A stretch of 64,000 bases of DNA, taken from an uncultured Winogradskyella sp. (GTDB lineage: Bacteria; Bacteroidota; Bacteroidia; Flavobacteriales; Flavobacteriaceae). This document shows, in pieces, positions 15,485-23,453 of the stretch. The DNA lies in contig NZ_CANLYI010000002.1 of assembly GCF_947495255.1 (NCBI RefSeq), positions 62,001 through 126,000 of the forward strand, given 5' to 3'. Under the pieces are notes generated by a model, which ran no database searches, was not told the origin of the DNA, and was given only the letters and a program-made list of their open reading frames with translations. Within the stretch, counting starts at the first letter, position 1, and the number at the start of each line of letters is the position of its first letter. The position numbers were made by a program, and so were the translations under genes.

Positions 15485-17782
15485 ATGGAATATCTATTAA
15501 AAGCTAGTGTAGTTATAGCCATATTCTATTTGTGCTTCCATTTATTATTAAAAAAAGAAACCTTCTTTAATCAGAACAGATGGTTTTTACTAATTGGTAT
15601 TATCATTGCTTTAATTTTTCCGTTTTTAGTAATTCCTGTTCAAATAACAATAGAACCAATAATAGCAACTGATAACACTTTTGTAATTACCGACAATTCA
15701 TTTTCAACTCTTCCTGTTTCAACTCCAGAAGCTTCTTTTGAATGGCAATCACTTCTTCCTATAATATATAGTATTGGATTTTTAATTTTCACAATTCAAT
15801 TTTTGCTTCAATTTGGATCACTAATTTGGTTGTTACTTAAAAATCCAAAAAACAAAGATGGTATTTACACCTATGTTATTGTGAATAATAAAATCTCTCC
15901 ATTTTCATTTTTTAAATGGATTGTTTATAACCCAGAATCTTTTACACAATCAGAATTAGACCTAATGATGACGCATGAAAAAGTACATGCATCGCAACTC
16001 CACTCTATAGACATTTTATTAATTCAACTTGCGTGCAGTATATTTTGGTTTAATCCATTTATATGGTTTTACAGAAAAGAAGTAAGACAAAATTTAGAAT
16101 ATATCGCAGATTCTAAAACCCAGGCTAGTATCAACAACCAAAAAGAATACCAACGTCTATTATTAAAAACCAGTGTTGCTAATCACAACATTTCATTTTC
16201 AAATAACTTTTATAATTCATCAATTAAAAAACGAATCCTTATGTTAAAACAATCAAAATCAAACAAACAAAGACAATGGAAATACTTATTAATACTCCCA
16301 CTTTTAGCTGGTTTATTAATGAGTATGAATACTGAAACTATTTATATTGAAACAAATGAAACTGATGCTATCCTAAAATCTAGTATTACAACCGAAAAAG
16401 ATGTAAACGTAAAGCATATAGAATTAATTAATAACTCTAATACTATTGAATTGGTGGTTACAAAGAACACAACCAATAGAGAATTAGCATCTATGACTTC
16501 TGCCATTGAAGAAAAAGGTGGCACACTAGTATTCAGTCAGATTCAAAGAAACGCAAACAATGAAATCACTAATCTATTTTTAAAATTAAACAATCATAGT
16601 TATGGTGGTGGAAATTCAAAAAACGGAATAGACGCTTTTATTATCTATAAAGAATTTTTTGATTTAGGAGGTGGCTTTGTTGGCAGAATCAATGGAGCAA
16701 CTTTACATTTTGACGATAAAGACAATATACATAACAAAAAAGCAACATCAGCACTTAAAAAAAGAGCGTATAAAGCGATTATAAAATCTGGTATACAAAC
16801 AATAGATGTTTTGCAACCACAAAAAAATCTTAAAGAAACACCTTCAACTAAACAAGAAAACATTAAAATCATCTTCTCAAAAGAGATTACGAATAAGCAA
16901 TTAGATGCCATTAGAAAAGAATTACAATCTAATGGAATTGAGATGACTATAAATAAAATAAAACGTAATAATGATGGTTTAGTTTCTGTTCTTAATATTG
17001 ATTTTAAAACCAAAAATGGATCTACTAATTATAGTATAAAAGATACAAAAGGCATTAAACCTTTTTACTTTGAAATGAAAACCGATGGTAGTTTTGGAGT
17101 TGCAGCAATTGAACAAGAAAAGAATATAACTAATAGTGAGAGCATTAATAATGCAATAACTAAAGATAGTATTTATACGGATGCGAATTCAAATACTAGC
17201 GCTAAAACCAATAAGAACAAGAGAAATAGTGTAAAATATTCTAGTGATAACATTCAGCCTTTAATTATAGTTGACGACAAAGAAATAAGTAAAGAAGACT
17301 TAAAAAATATAAAAGCAAACCAAATAGAAAATTTAGTTGTTTTAAAAGACGAAAAAGCAATTAAAAAGTACGGAGAAAAAGGTAAACATGGCATTATTGA
17401 AATCACCTTAAAGGATGAAAAAGATTTAGACGACAATATTTCTACAAAAAACAATAATGAAAAATCAGAAAGCGCTGAAATGACCAACATATCTTTTACT
17501 TCTAATGAAGATTCTAATAAGAATGGATATATCGCCTATATTTCAATGGATACAACAGATGATGTTTTAGAAAATCATAAAACAAATCTTAGCAAACAAG
17601 GTATAACCATTAAATACACAAAAATAAAACGTAATAACGCTGGTGAAATTACTACTTTAAAAATTAATTTAAAAGACAACAAAGGAGGAGAAAGTAATGC
17701 GAGTTGGAAATCGAATCAAGGTATTCCTAAAGTAGAATTCGGAATTGCTAACGGTTCTTTAGTCGCTAGTTCCCATGATTAA
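15485..17782 (+). CDS. BlaR1/MecR1-like M56 metallopeptidase with repeated C-terminal sensor domains
   Basis: 765 residues. The N-terminal part has membrane helices (about 4-22, 33-52, 90-118) and the M56 zinc motif HEKVH (His164-His168), with a further helix near 265-280. The remaining 480 residues are extracytoplasmic. Three similar units of roughly 80 residues are visible: the first near ELVVTKNTTNRELASM, the second near KIIFSKEITNKQLDAI, the third near AYISMDTTDDVLENHK, each followed by QRN/KRN-type and LK-rich strands. Between units two and three lies a TonB-plug-like segment (LIIVDDKEIS to KHGIIEITLK). No penicillin-binding domain of the classical BlaR1 type is present. It should cleave the BlaI-like repressor. 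Confidence 0.85.
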   Translation: MEYLLKASVVIAIFYLCFHLLLKKETFFNQNRWFLLIGIIIALIFPFLVIPVQITIEPIIATDNTFVITDNSFSTLPVSTPEASFEWQSLLPIIYSIGFLIFTIQFLLQFGSLIWLLLKNPKNKDGIYTYVIVNNKISPFSFFKWIVYNPESFTQSELDLMMTHEKVHASQLHSIDILLIQLACSIFWFNPFIWFYRKEVRQNLEYIADSKTQASINNQKEYQRLLLKTSVANHNISFSNNFYNSSIKKRILMLKQSKSNKQRQWKYLLILPLLAGLLMSMNTETIYIETNETDAILKSSITTEKDVNVKHIELINNSNTIELVVTKNTTNRELASMTSAIEEKGGTLVFSQIQRNANNEITNLFLKLNNHSYGGGNSKNGIDAFIIYKEFFDLGGGFVGRINGATLHFDDKDNIHNKKATSALKKRAYKAIIKSGIQTIDVLQPQKNLKETPSTKQENIKIIFSKEITNKQLDAIRKELQSNGIEMTINKIKRNNDGLVSVLNIDFKTKNGSTNYSIKDTKGIKPFYFEMKTDGSFGVAAIEQEKNITNSESINNAITKDSIYTDANSNTSAKTNKNKRNSVKYSSDNIQPLIIVDDKEISKEDLKNIKANQIENLVVLKDEKAIKKYGEKGKHGIIEITLKDEKDLDDNISTKNNNEKSESAEMTNISFTSNEDSNKNGYIAYISMDTTDDVLENHKTNLSKQGITIKYTKIKRNNAGEITTLKINLKDNKGGESNASWKSNQGIPKVEFGIANGSLVASSHD

Positions 17783-17815
17783 TATTTTTAATTACTTCAA
17801 ATAATCTTTATAACT

Positions 17816-17854
17816 AAAAAAAAGCCAAACTACATTGCAATAGTTTGGCTTTTA
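17816..17854. terminator. Bidirectional terminator between the M56 gene and the secreted nuclease
   Basis: Stem AAAAGCCAAACTA / TAGTTTGGCTTTT with an 8-base loop, flanked by A and T runs. It serves two convergent genes. Confidence 0.9.
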
Positions 17855-17874
17855 CTTTGATTATAAGATTTTCT

Positions 17875-19833
17875 TTAATTCACTATTACTTTTTTAATAG
17901 TGGTTTTATTTCCTGTTGTTATATTTAAAAGATAAATACCCGAAGCCACATCTAAATCTATATAATCTTCAATGGCATTAAAATGCTTTAGCAATTTGCC
18001 TTCTATAGAATAAACCTCAACATCAGCAGCTGTATTCAATTGAGAAATAAAAATTCTACCATTTGTTGGATTCGGATAAACTAAAACCTCACCTAATTCA
18101 TTTTCAGCAGTACCTAAAGACTGCATCCAAACATCACCAACATTGGTTCCCCAAATATATTCTACCATCAATGGTTGATCTATAAATGGATTTCTATTTT
18201 TCTGCCAATTATAAACGATGTTATTTCTATTCATTTCAAAATCATCTGGTGGATCATTTCTATGCCAATCTAACAACGTTGCTAAGTCACCCATTTGACC
18301 AGACACATTAGGAAAACCATTTACCACTGACAAGCCATTATATCTTATTTCCATATACAAAACACTACGTGCTACATCACCTTTAAAACTTCCTAAAGTT
18401 CCTGTTGGCCCATTATATTCACCATAATGTTGATTGTTTCTTGTACTATTTTCAGTAGCATCTGCCGCTCTTAATGCATGTGCGTCAGAATTTCCATGAC
18501 GCAGCGAATCTGCTTTGGTTTCCCAATACACATCTATTCCGTCTGCGACTTCGTCTTCTTCTATATCAAAAAAACCTCCTAAAGATCTTGGGAATGTATG
18601 TTCTCTATTCCATTTATCCGTATTATTAGATCCTGTTTGTACATCTAGTTTTGCTCTACCTTGCTCTGTATAAAGTAACCAAACCTGATTACTATTTGCT
18701 GGGTTTTGATCAGCTTCATTTAATATTGCTAAGATATCTGCATACGTTTGTGCTCTAACTATTGTTGGATCCGCAATTATATCTTGCAAGGCTTGTCTTA
18801 AAGCCACATCTGCCAATCCATTAGTGCTATCATAATAACCATCTGGTTGTGTACTTTGCACAATACCTGTAGTTGGATTAACAGGTGTGCCAAATGGTGC
18901 AACCGTAAAATCATTATCTACGATTCTAACTTCAACATAATCGTTAGAAGCAACAATTGGCTCTACTAAATCCAAAAATCTAATTTTAGCGACCTCATCA
19001 CCTTCATCAAAAGTATCATCAACTAAAGTAATTGTAGTTGTCACTGAATTTTGACCATTAGAAAAAGTTAAGCTCGTATTCCCTGTAAAATCAGAGGTAT
19101 TAAAACCATAATTATCTAAACTAATATTGAAATTTAAATCTGATGTTGGTGCTGTTTCTATAGTAAATGTAATATCAAACATTGCATCTTCACCATATTG
19201 CGATTGCGCAACAGAAATAGTTATTGGATTAATAACAATGCCAGAACCATCATTTTCTCGTCTTGGGGTTGGTGTAGCAGCTGCAAACGTTATATTATCC
19301 ATAGCGTCGACATATCTCTGAATTGACTTAGGGTTTGCGTTAGTTCCGTTATCATTATATTGTTCGGTTTGCCCTAACAATGCCATTAAGCCTGTGTCGT
19401 CAGAATCATTTGTATCGTAAACAAGTGCATCTATTAAATTAGTTTGTGTCGCCAAAGTACCTTCAGGAAAATCATTAATACTTGCTTGGTAAATACCAAC
19501 TGCATCAGCACCATTCTGAATGACATTTTGAGCAATCAATAATTGCGGAAATGGAGAAACACCTGTACTACCAACAACCAATAAACCATTTATGTCTGTT
19601 GTATAGCCATTTAAATCTATAACCATATAACTTTTATCACCTCCACTACTTGAGCCATTAAAAAAGACTAGAATATAACCATCCGTCGAAAAATTAGGTG
19701 ATTGAGACTTTAATTCTATAAACTCTGCCGTATCTGTACTTGGAGAATCTGGATCTATTTCGTTAATCAATAAAACTTGAGACCAACCAAATCCTGATAT
19801 TAATAATAAGGCGATAAGTATAATTCTTTTCAT
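17875..19833 (-). CDS. Secreted endonuclease I family nuclease with T9SS sorting domain
   Basis: 652 residues. Signal peptide (to GFGWSQ); a lamin-tail-like domain (LINEIDPDSPSTDTAEFIEL, about 20-150); a Calx-beta-like domain (about 205-310); then the endonuclease I (EndA/NucM) domain with NREHTFPRS (His412) and DSLRHGNSDAHALRAAD; and a type A T9SS C-terminal domain beginning VYPNPTNGRIFISQL (about 580-652). It is exported through the type IX system and either released or bound to the surface to degrade nucleic acid. Family nucleases are His-Me finger enzymes. A -7 box is at 19850-19857. Monocistronic. Confidence 0.92.
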   Translation of the reverse strand: MKRIILIALLLISGFGWSQVLLINEIDPDSPSTDTAEFIELKSQSPNFSTDGYILVFFNGSSSGGDKSYMVIDLNGYTTDINGLLVVGSTGVSPFPQLLIAQNVIQNGADAVGIYQASINDFPEGTLATQTNLIDALVYDTNDSDDTGLMALLGQTEQYNDNGTNANPKSIQRYVDAMDNITFAAATPTPRRENDGSGIVINPITISVAQSQYGEDAMFDITFTIETAPTSDLNFNISLDNYGFNTSDFTGNTSLTFSNGQNSVTTTITLVDDTFDEGDEVAKIRFLDLVEPIVASNDYVEVRIVDNDFTVAPFGTPVNPTTGIVQSTQPDGYYDSTNGLADVALRQALQDIIADPTIVRAQTYADILAILNEADQNPANSNQVWLLYTEQGRAKLDVQTGSNNTDKWNREHTFPRSLGGFFDIEEDEVADGIDVYWETKADSLRHGNSDAHALRAADATENSTRNNQHYGEYNGPTGTLGSFKGDVARSVLYMEIRYNGLSVVNGFPNVSGQMGDLATLLDWHRNDPPDDFEMNRNNIVYNWQKNRNPFIDQPLMVEYIWGTNVGDVWMQSLGTAENELGEVLVYPNPTNGRIFISQLNTAADVEVYSIEGKLLKHFNAIEDYIDLDVASGIYLLNITTGNKTTIKKVIVN

Positions 19834-19849
19834 TTTGTAATTTTTTTTA

Positions 19850-19857
19850 CAAAGATA
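19850..19857 (-). promoter_or_regulatory. Putative -7 promoter box of the secreted nuclease
   Basis: Minus-strand TATCTTTG, full match to TAnnTTTG, 16 bases upstream of the ATG. Confidence 0.55.
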
Positions 19858-20253
19858 GCTGAATAATACATCCTAATGTTATCATTAAATTAAATACTAA
19901 AAATGACTTAATTAAAACATGAAATTTATCATAAAAATAAATTCACAAAAAGACAAAACATCAAATAAATATAGAATTAACAACGAAATGCCTCTACGTT
20001 TCTAAAAACTAGTTAAAAAACACCCTATAAAAGTATTAAATCAAAACAAATAATTTATTTTTAGTTAATATTTATTACTTAAATAAAGACAAGTCACAAA
20101 TTATTATAACAAGTATCATTTATTTAGTTACAAATTAGAATCCAAATTCGTCGATTTTAGTAAAAACATTTGGAAGACAGCGTATTGAGTTTATATATTG
20201 AAAACTCAATCAAACAAACAAAGTATTTTATTAACCTCTAAAACCAACTAACT
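19858..20253. other. AT-rich gap with a 9-bp hairpin
   Basis: About 400 bases with no credible gene longer than 20 codons. The one clear structure is a perfect inverted repeat, ATTGAGTTT (20184-20192) and AAACTCAAT (20202-20210), with a 9-base loop. It is not followed by T-run and lies 43 bases before the micropeptide ATG, so it may form part of a leader. Confidence 0.4.
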
Positions 20254-20304
20254 ATGATGACACTTGCAAAATTGATTATTGAAATCATTATTTCAATATT
20301 CTAA
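20254..20304 (+). CDS. Possible hydrophobic micropeptide (16 residues)
   Basis: The frame reads MMTLAKLIIEIIISIF then TAA. Apart from one Lys, one Glu and two small polar residues it is a single hydrophobic helix, like small membrane peptides or type I toxins. It sits behind a 9-bp hairpin and 65 bases before the regulatory palindrome of the next gene. At this length chance cannot be excluded. Confidence 0.25.
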   Translation: MMTLAKLIIEIIISIF

Positions 20305-20344
20305 ATCCAAAACCAATCTAATTACCAATCAAATAAAAATGTGG

Positions 20345-20365
20345 AACTTAGTTCTAGAATAAGTT
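20345..20365 (+). promoter_or_regulatory. Near-palindrome in front of the 50-residue protein's promoter
   Basis: Half-sites AACTTA (20345-20350) and TAAGTT (20360-20365) flank the perfect palindrome TTCTAGAA (20352-20359), with one extra G at 20351. It ends 4 bases before a -7 box, so a bound protein would block the promoter. The regulator is unknown. Confidence 0.4.
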
Positions 20366-20369
20366 TTAC

Positions 20370-20377
20370 TATTTTTG
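20370..20377 (+). promoter_or_regulatory. Putative -7 promoter box of the 50-residue protein
   Basis: TATTTTTG, full match to TAnnTTTG, 61 bases upstream of the ATG at 20439. Confidence 0.45.
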
Positions 20378-20438
20378 TCACTAACTAATGACATTCAGCA
20401 AAAGTTTTAATTACACTTTAGCTACAACCAAAAAAAAA

Positions 20439-20591
20439 ATGAAGACCAATTTCTTTAAGCTTATTGCAAAAGCGAACAAAGCAATTCTTCCAAGTTATTC
20501 TAAAAAACAATTAGACCTTAGCAAAGCTTCTAAGCTTCAACTCGCTATAATAGTTTGGCGCGTTTATGTTACAAAAAATGCGTTAGGATAA
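20439..20591 (+). CDS. Small basic conserved-looking protein (50 residues)
   Basis: The ATG at 20439 is preferred over the one at 20388, because it gives a compact protein beginning MKTNFFKLIAKANKAILPSY. The rest reads SKKQLDLSKASKLQLAIIVWRVYVTKNALG. It is strongly basic with one amphipathic helix and no signal peptide. From memory, short proteins with the pattern KxNKAxLPS(F/Y)-KxxLDLxKASKxQLAIIxW-YVTxxAL are common in Flavobacteriaceae, sometimes labelled only as hypothetical; I cannot confirm this here. It has its own promoter box. Confidence 0.7.
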   Translation: MKTNFFKLIAKANKAILPSYSKKQLDLSKASKLQLAIIVWRVYVTKNALG

Positions 20592-20703
20592 TTTTATTTT
20601 TCTTTCTTAATTTAAAATCGAGAAATTTATTTCTTCTCAATAAAACAAGAACACTTTTTTGTTTAAAAATTCTCTAATTTAAAAAACTTAAACTTTAATA
20701 AAA

Positions 20704-20740
20704 CAAAAAAAAGTCCATTTCTAATAAGAAATGAACTTTA
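20704..20740 (-). terminator. Terminator after tRNA-Arg
   Basis: Minus-strand stem AAAGTTCATTTC / GAAATGGACTTT (one U-G pair), 6-base loop and a T8 tail, starting 10 bases past the tRNA 3' end. Confidence 0.85.
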
Positions 20741-20749
20741 ATTTTTCTG

Positions 20750-20823
20750 TGACCTCGACTGGATTCAAACCAGTAACCTCTTGAGCCGTAATCAAGTGCG
20801 CTATTCAGTTGCGCCACGAGGCC
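20750..20823 (-). tRNA. tRNA-Arg (anticodon ACG)
   Basis: 74 nt, CCA not encoded. Acceptor stem GGCCTCG / CGAGGTC (one G-U pair) with discriminator A; D-arm with GCGC / GCGC; anticodon stem CTTGA / TCAAG enclosing TTACGGC, anticodon ACG at plus-strand 20787-20789; T-arm CTGG-TTTGAAT-CCAG. A terminator follows. ACG would be edited to ICG and read CGU, CGC and CGA. Confidence 0.93.
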
Positions 20824-20896
20824 TTTTTTCGTGGGTGCAAATATAATACTTTTATTAAAATACAACCAAACAATTTATTTCAAATTTTAAAATTAG

Positions 20897-20904
20897 TATT
20901 TTTG
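20897..20904 (+). promoter_or_regulatory. Putative -7 promoter box of the Crp/Fnr gene
   Basis: TATTTTTG, full match to TAnnTTTG, ending only 4 bases before the ATG at 20909. If used, the mRNA would be leaderless or nearly so. Confidence 0.4.
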
Positions 20905-20908
20905 AAGT

Positions 20909-21544
20909 ATGATTTCTAAAGATTTACTACAGCCATTTAACTACTTATTCGACCCTGAATTAATCGATAAAATTGCCGATGTTGCGTTCTTAAAAACCTT
21001 CCAAAAGGCAGATATCATTATAGATATCGGTCAAGATTTAAATTATATTCCTCTATTAATTTCTGGTAATATTAAAGTCTTAAGAGAAGATGATAACGGA
21101 GACGAACTTCTACTCTATGTTTTAGAGTCTGGTGATACTTGCGCTATGTCATTAACCTGTTGCATGGTTAAATCTGTTAGTAAAATACGAGCTATTGCAG
21201 ATGAGGAAGCAACCGTAATAATGATACCAATAGAAAACATGAAACTCTGGTTCAACACCAATGAGTCATGGAGAAACTTTATTTTACAGAGCTACCAAGT
21301 TCGTTTTGACGAAATGTTAGAAACCATAGATACATTGGCATTTATGAAAATGGATGAGCGCTTATTTAAGTATCTAACTGACCACGTTAAACTATCTGCT
21401 TCAACCAATTTAGAAATTACACATCAAGAAATTGCAGAAGACTTACATACCTCTAGAGTGGTTATTTCTCGACTTCTAAAACAATTAGAACGAGAAAATA
21501 AAATAGAACTCGGCAGAAACAAAATTTCTGTTTTAGATTTTTAG
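20909..21544 (+). CDS. Crp/Fnr family transcriptional regulator, likely controls the sulfur operon
   Basis: 211 residues. The N-terminal cyclic-nucleotide-type beta-roll (about 15-125) contains LISGNIKVLREDDNGDELLLYVLESGD followed by a cysteine cluster, Cys78, Cys84 and Cys85 (TCAMSLTCCM). A long dimer helix and a winged HTH follow (EITHQEIAEDLHTSRVVISRLLKQLERENKI, about 170-200). It is the first gene of the reduced-sulfur cluster. The cysteines fit a thiol-based sensor of persulfide or oxidant rather than cAMP binding, by inference. Crp-type boxes precede the next gene and the persulfide dioxygenase gene. Confidence 0.85.
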   Translation: MISKDLLQPFNYLFDPELIDKIADVAFLKTFQKADIIIDIGQDLNYIPLLISGNIKVLREDDNGDELLLYVLESGDTCAMSLTCCMVKSVSKIRAIADEEATVIMIPIENMKLWFNTNESWRNFILQSYQVRFDEMLETIDTLAFMKMDERLFKYLTDHVKLSASTNLEITHQEIAEDLHTSRVVISRLLKQLERENKIELGRNKISVLDF

Positions 21545-21558
21545 TCACATTTGTCACA
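21543..21558 (+). promoter_or_regulatory. Degenerate Crp/Fnr box upstream of the first YeeE/YedE gene
   Basis: AGTCA-N6-TCACA: the right half is perfect and the left half matches three of five to TGTGA-N6-TCACA. Its centre is about 29 bases upstream of the weak -7 box TATTTTTA (21580-21587), the same geometry as the perfect box at 23390-23405. It overlaps the stop codon of the regulator gene. A second dyad AATAAGT-A-ACTTATT (21569-21583) overlaps the -7 box. Confidence 0.4.
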
Positions 21559-21601
21559 CAACATTTTTAATAAGTAACTTATTTTTACAAAAGATTAATA
21601 T

Positions 21602-22159
21602 ATGGAATACATTTTACAACCTTGGCCATGGTTTATTACGGGTCCATTGTTGGCTTTAGTAATGTTTCTTTTGCTTTATTTTGGAAGAACATTTGGTATG
21701 TCATCTAACTTAAGAACCTTATGTGCTATAGGAGGCGCAGGTAAACGTGTTGAATTTTTTAAATTCGATTGGAAAAGCCAACGTTGGAATCTCGTCGTTG
21801 TTCTTGGTGCTATTTTGGGTGGTTTTATTGCGCATTATTTTTTATCAAACCCTATAAATATAGACCTGAGTGAAGCGACTGTAAAAGATTTAAACGCTTA
21901 TGGGTTTAATAATGTTGGCGAAAGTTTATTACCTCCAGAATTATTTAGTTGGGATGCTGTATTCAGTTTAAAAGGCATTTTAATTCTTGTTGTTGGCGGT
22001 TTTTTAGTTGGTTTTGGTACACGATATGCAGGTGGTTGCACATCTGGTCATGCCATTACAGGATTAAGTAGTTTACAATTACCATCACTAATAGCTGTAA
22101 TCGGTTTCTTTTTAGGCGGTTTAATTATGATTCATCTTATATATCCAATACTATTTTAA
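21602..22159 (+). CDS. YeeE/YedE family transporter, first half (PmpA-like)
   Basis: 185 residues, four or five membrane helices. The family signature TRYAGGCTSGHAITG with Cys146 is near the C-terminus. YeeE/YedE proteins carry thiosulfate or related sulfur species through the inner membrane using conserved cysteines. Here the usual single protein is split in two adjacent genes, 2 bases apart, a known arrangement for the PmpA/PmpB type seen next to persulfide dioxygenases. Confidence 0.88.
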   Translation: MEYILQPWPWFITGPLLALVMFLLLYFGRTFGMSSNLRTLCAIGGAGKRVEFFKFDWKSQRWNLVVVLGAILGGFIAHYFLSNPINIDLSEATVKDLNAYGFNNVGESLLPPELFSWDAVFSLKGILILVVGGFLVGFGTRYAGGCTSGHAITGLSSLQLPSLIAVIGFFLGGLIMIHLIYPILF

Positions 22160-22161
22160 TT

Positions 22162-22578
22162 ATGGGAAAATATTTAAAATTTTTAGCTGTTGGTATGTTC
22201 TTCGGAATTGTTTTAGTAAAATCTGAAGCTGTCTCTTGGTATCGTATTTTCGAAATGTTTAAATTTCAATCATTTCATATGTATGGCATTATTGGCACTG
22301 CAGTTGTAACAGGAATAATTCTACTTTTAATTTCTAAAAAAATAAAAATAACAAATACAGAAGGTTCAACACTAAGAGTTCCCTTAAAAGATCGTGGCTT
22401 TACACGCTATATTATTGGAGGTACCATTTTTGGATTGGGTTGGGCATTATGTGGTGCATGTCCTGGACCAATGTATATTTTAGTAGGTACAGGTGCATTC
22501 TCAATATTAATTGTCATAGCCGCTGCATTATTAGGTACCTATGTTTACGGTTTAATAAAAGATAAATTACCTCATTAA
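22162..22578 (+). CDS. YeeE/YedE family transporter, second half (DUF6691, PmpB-like)
   Basis: 138 residues, about four membrane helices. The cysteine signature GLGWALCGACPGPMYILVGTG has Cys97 and Cys100. Probably forms one channel with the preceding protein. It is followed 2 bases later by a TSUP transporter. Confidence 0.88.
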   Translation: MGKYLKFLAVGMFFGIVLVKSEAVSWYRIFEMFKFQSFHMYGIIGTAVVTGIILLLISKKIKITNTEGSTLRVPLKDRGFTRYIIGGTIFGLGWALCGACPGPMYILVGTGAFSILIVIAAALLGTYVYGLIKDKLPH

Positions 22579-22580
22579 AA

Positions 22581-23384
22581 ATGGAATTAGCAGAAATTAT
22601 AGGATATATAGGCGCTTTAATTGTAGGACTTGTACTAGGCCTTATAGGTGGTGGTGGCTCAATTTTAACGGTTCCTATTTTAGTTTATTTTCTAGGGTTT
22701 AGTCCAATAATCGCAACAAGCTACTCACTATTTGTTGTTGGGAGTACTGCGCTTGTAGGTACTTTTGGTAATATTAGAAAAAAAACTATTAACTTTAAAA
22801 CTGCAATAATATTTGCAATTCCTTCAATCTTAACCGTTTTTATGGTGAGAAGTTTAGTGATTCCTAACCTACCAGACGTTCTATTTACTATAGGCAGTTT
22901 TTCTCTCACCAATTCACTTTTTATAATGCTATTGTTTGCATTAATTATGCTTTTAGCAGGTTGGTCTATGATAAGATCTAAAGATATTACTGCAGACCAT
23001 GAAATAAAAGAATATGACAGCAATCACCTTTTAGCAATTGGCACACAAGCAATTGGTATTGGTGCTTTAGCAGGATTGGTTGGTGCTGGAGGAGGATTTT
23101 TAATTGTACCAGCATTAGTACTTTTAGTTAAATTACCAATAAAGAAAGCGATAAGCACGTCTCTATTTATAATTTCTATTCAATCATTAATAGGCTTTTT
23201 AGGCGATTTAAAAACATTAAATATAGACTGGAAGTTCCTTATTACTTTCACCATTATTTCCATAATTGGTATATTTATAGGTCTAGCACTTTCTAAAAAA
23301 ATAAGTGCCAAAGGACTAAAAAGAGGTTTCGGCTATTTCACTTTAATAATGGCTGTTTATATAGTTTACAAAGAACTATTTTAA
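22581..23384 (+). CDS. TSUP (TauE/SafE) family sulfite/sulfur-compound exporter
   Basis: 267 residues, eight or so membrane helices in two halves, each opening with a glycine motif: GLIGGGGSILTVPILVYFLG and GLVGAGGGFLIVPALVLL. TSUP members move sulfite, sulfoacetate or thiosulfate. Beside a persulfide dioxygenase, which produces sulfite, export of sulfite is the natural inference. The operon spacing is 2 bases. Confidence 0.9.
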   Translation: MELAEIIGYIGALIVGLVLGLIGGGGSILTVPILVYFLGFSPIIATSYSLFVVGSTALVGTFGNIRKKTINFKTAIIFAIPSILTVFMVRSLVIPNLPDVLFTIGSFSLTNSLFIMLLFALIMLLAGWSMIRSKDITADHEIKEYDSNHLLAIGTQAIGIGALAGLVGAGGGFLIVPALVLLVKLPIKKAISTSLFIISIQSLIGFLGDLKTLNIDWKFLITFTIISIIGIFIGLALSKKISAKGLKRGFGYFTLIMAVYIVYKELF

Positions 23385-23389
23385 CACTT

Positions 23390-23405
23390 TGTGATAATTA
23401 TCACA
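23390..23405 (+). promoter_or_regulatory. Perfect Crp/Fnr-type box upstream of the persulfide dioxygenase
   Basis: TGTGATAATTATCACA is an exact 16-bp palindrome of the form TGTGA-N6-TCACA. Its centre (23397.5) lies 28.5 bases before the -7 box, so about -41 from the predicted start, the class II activator position. The regulator encoded at 20909 is the obvious candidate. Confidence 0.7.
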
Positions 23406-23425
23406 TTTCAAAATTTCAAGTTTAT

Positions 23426-23433
23426 TAAATTTG
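23426..23433 (+). promoter_or_regulatory. Putative -7 promoter box of the persulfide dioxygenase gene
   Basis: TAAATTTG, full match to TAnnTTTG, 20 bases upstream of the ATG at 23454. No TTG at -33, which fits an activator-dependent promoter with the Crp box at 23390-23405. Confidence 0.6.
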
Positions 23434-23453
23434 CATTACAACTAATATTAAAT

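Noticed and set aside
16645..17013. Minus-strand frame of 122 codons inside the M56 gene
   Set aside because: Antisense shadow of the repeat region; low-complexity hydrophobic translation with no start context.
15123..17782. Beta-lactam resistance operon
   Set aside because: There is no beta-lactamase or PBP gene, and the sensor lacks a penicillin-binding domain.
20345..20365. Dyad as a terminator of the micropeptide transcript
   Set aside because: No T-run after the stem, and it directly abuts a promoter box.
19834..20908. Genomic island at tRNA-Arg
   Set aside because: No integrase, no direct repeat of the tRNA 3' end and no foreign composition.
23391..23453. Extended start (GTG) of the persulfide dioxygenase
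   Set aside because: The GTG lies inside the Crp-type palindrome and the extension crosses the promoter; the ATG at 23454 begins the conserved domain.
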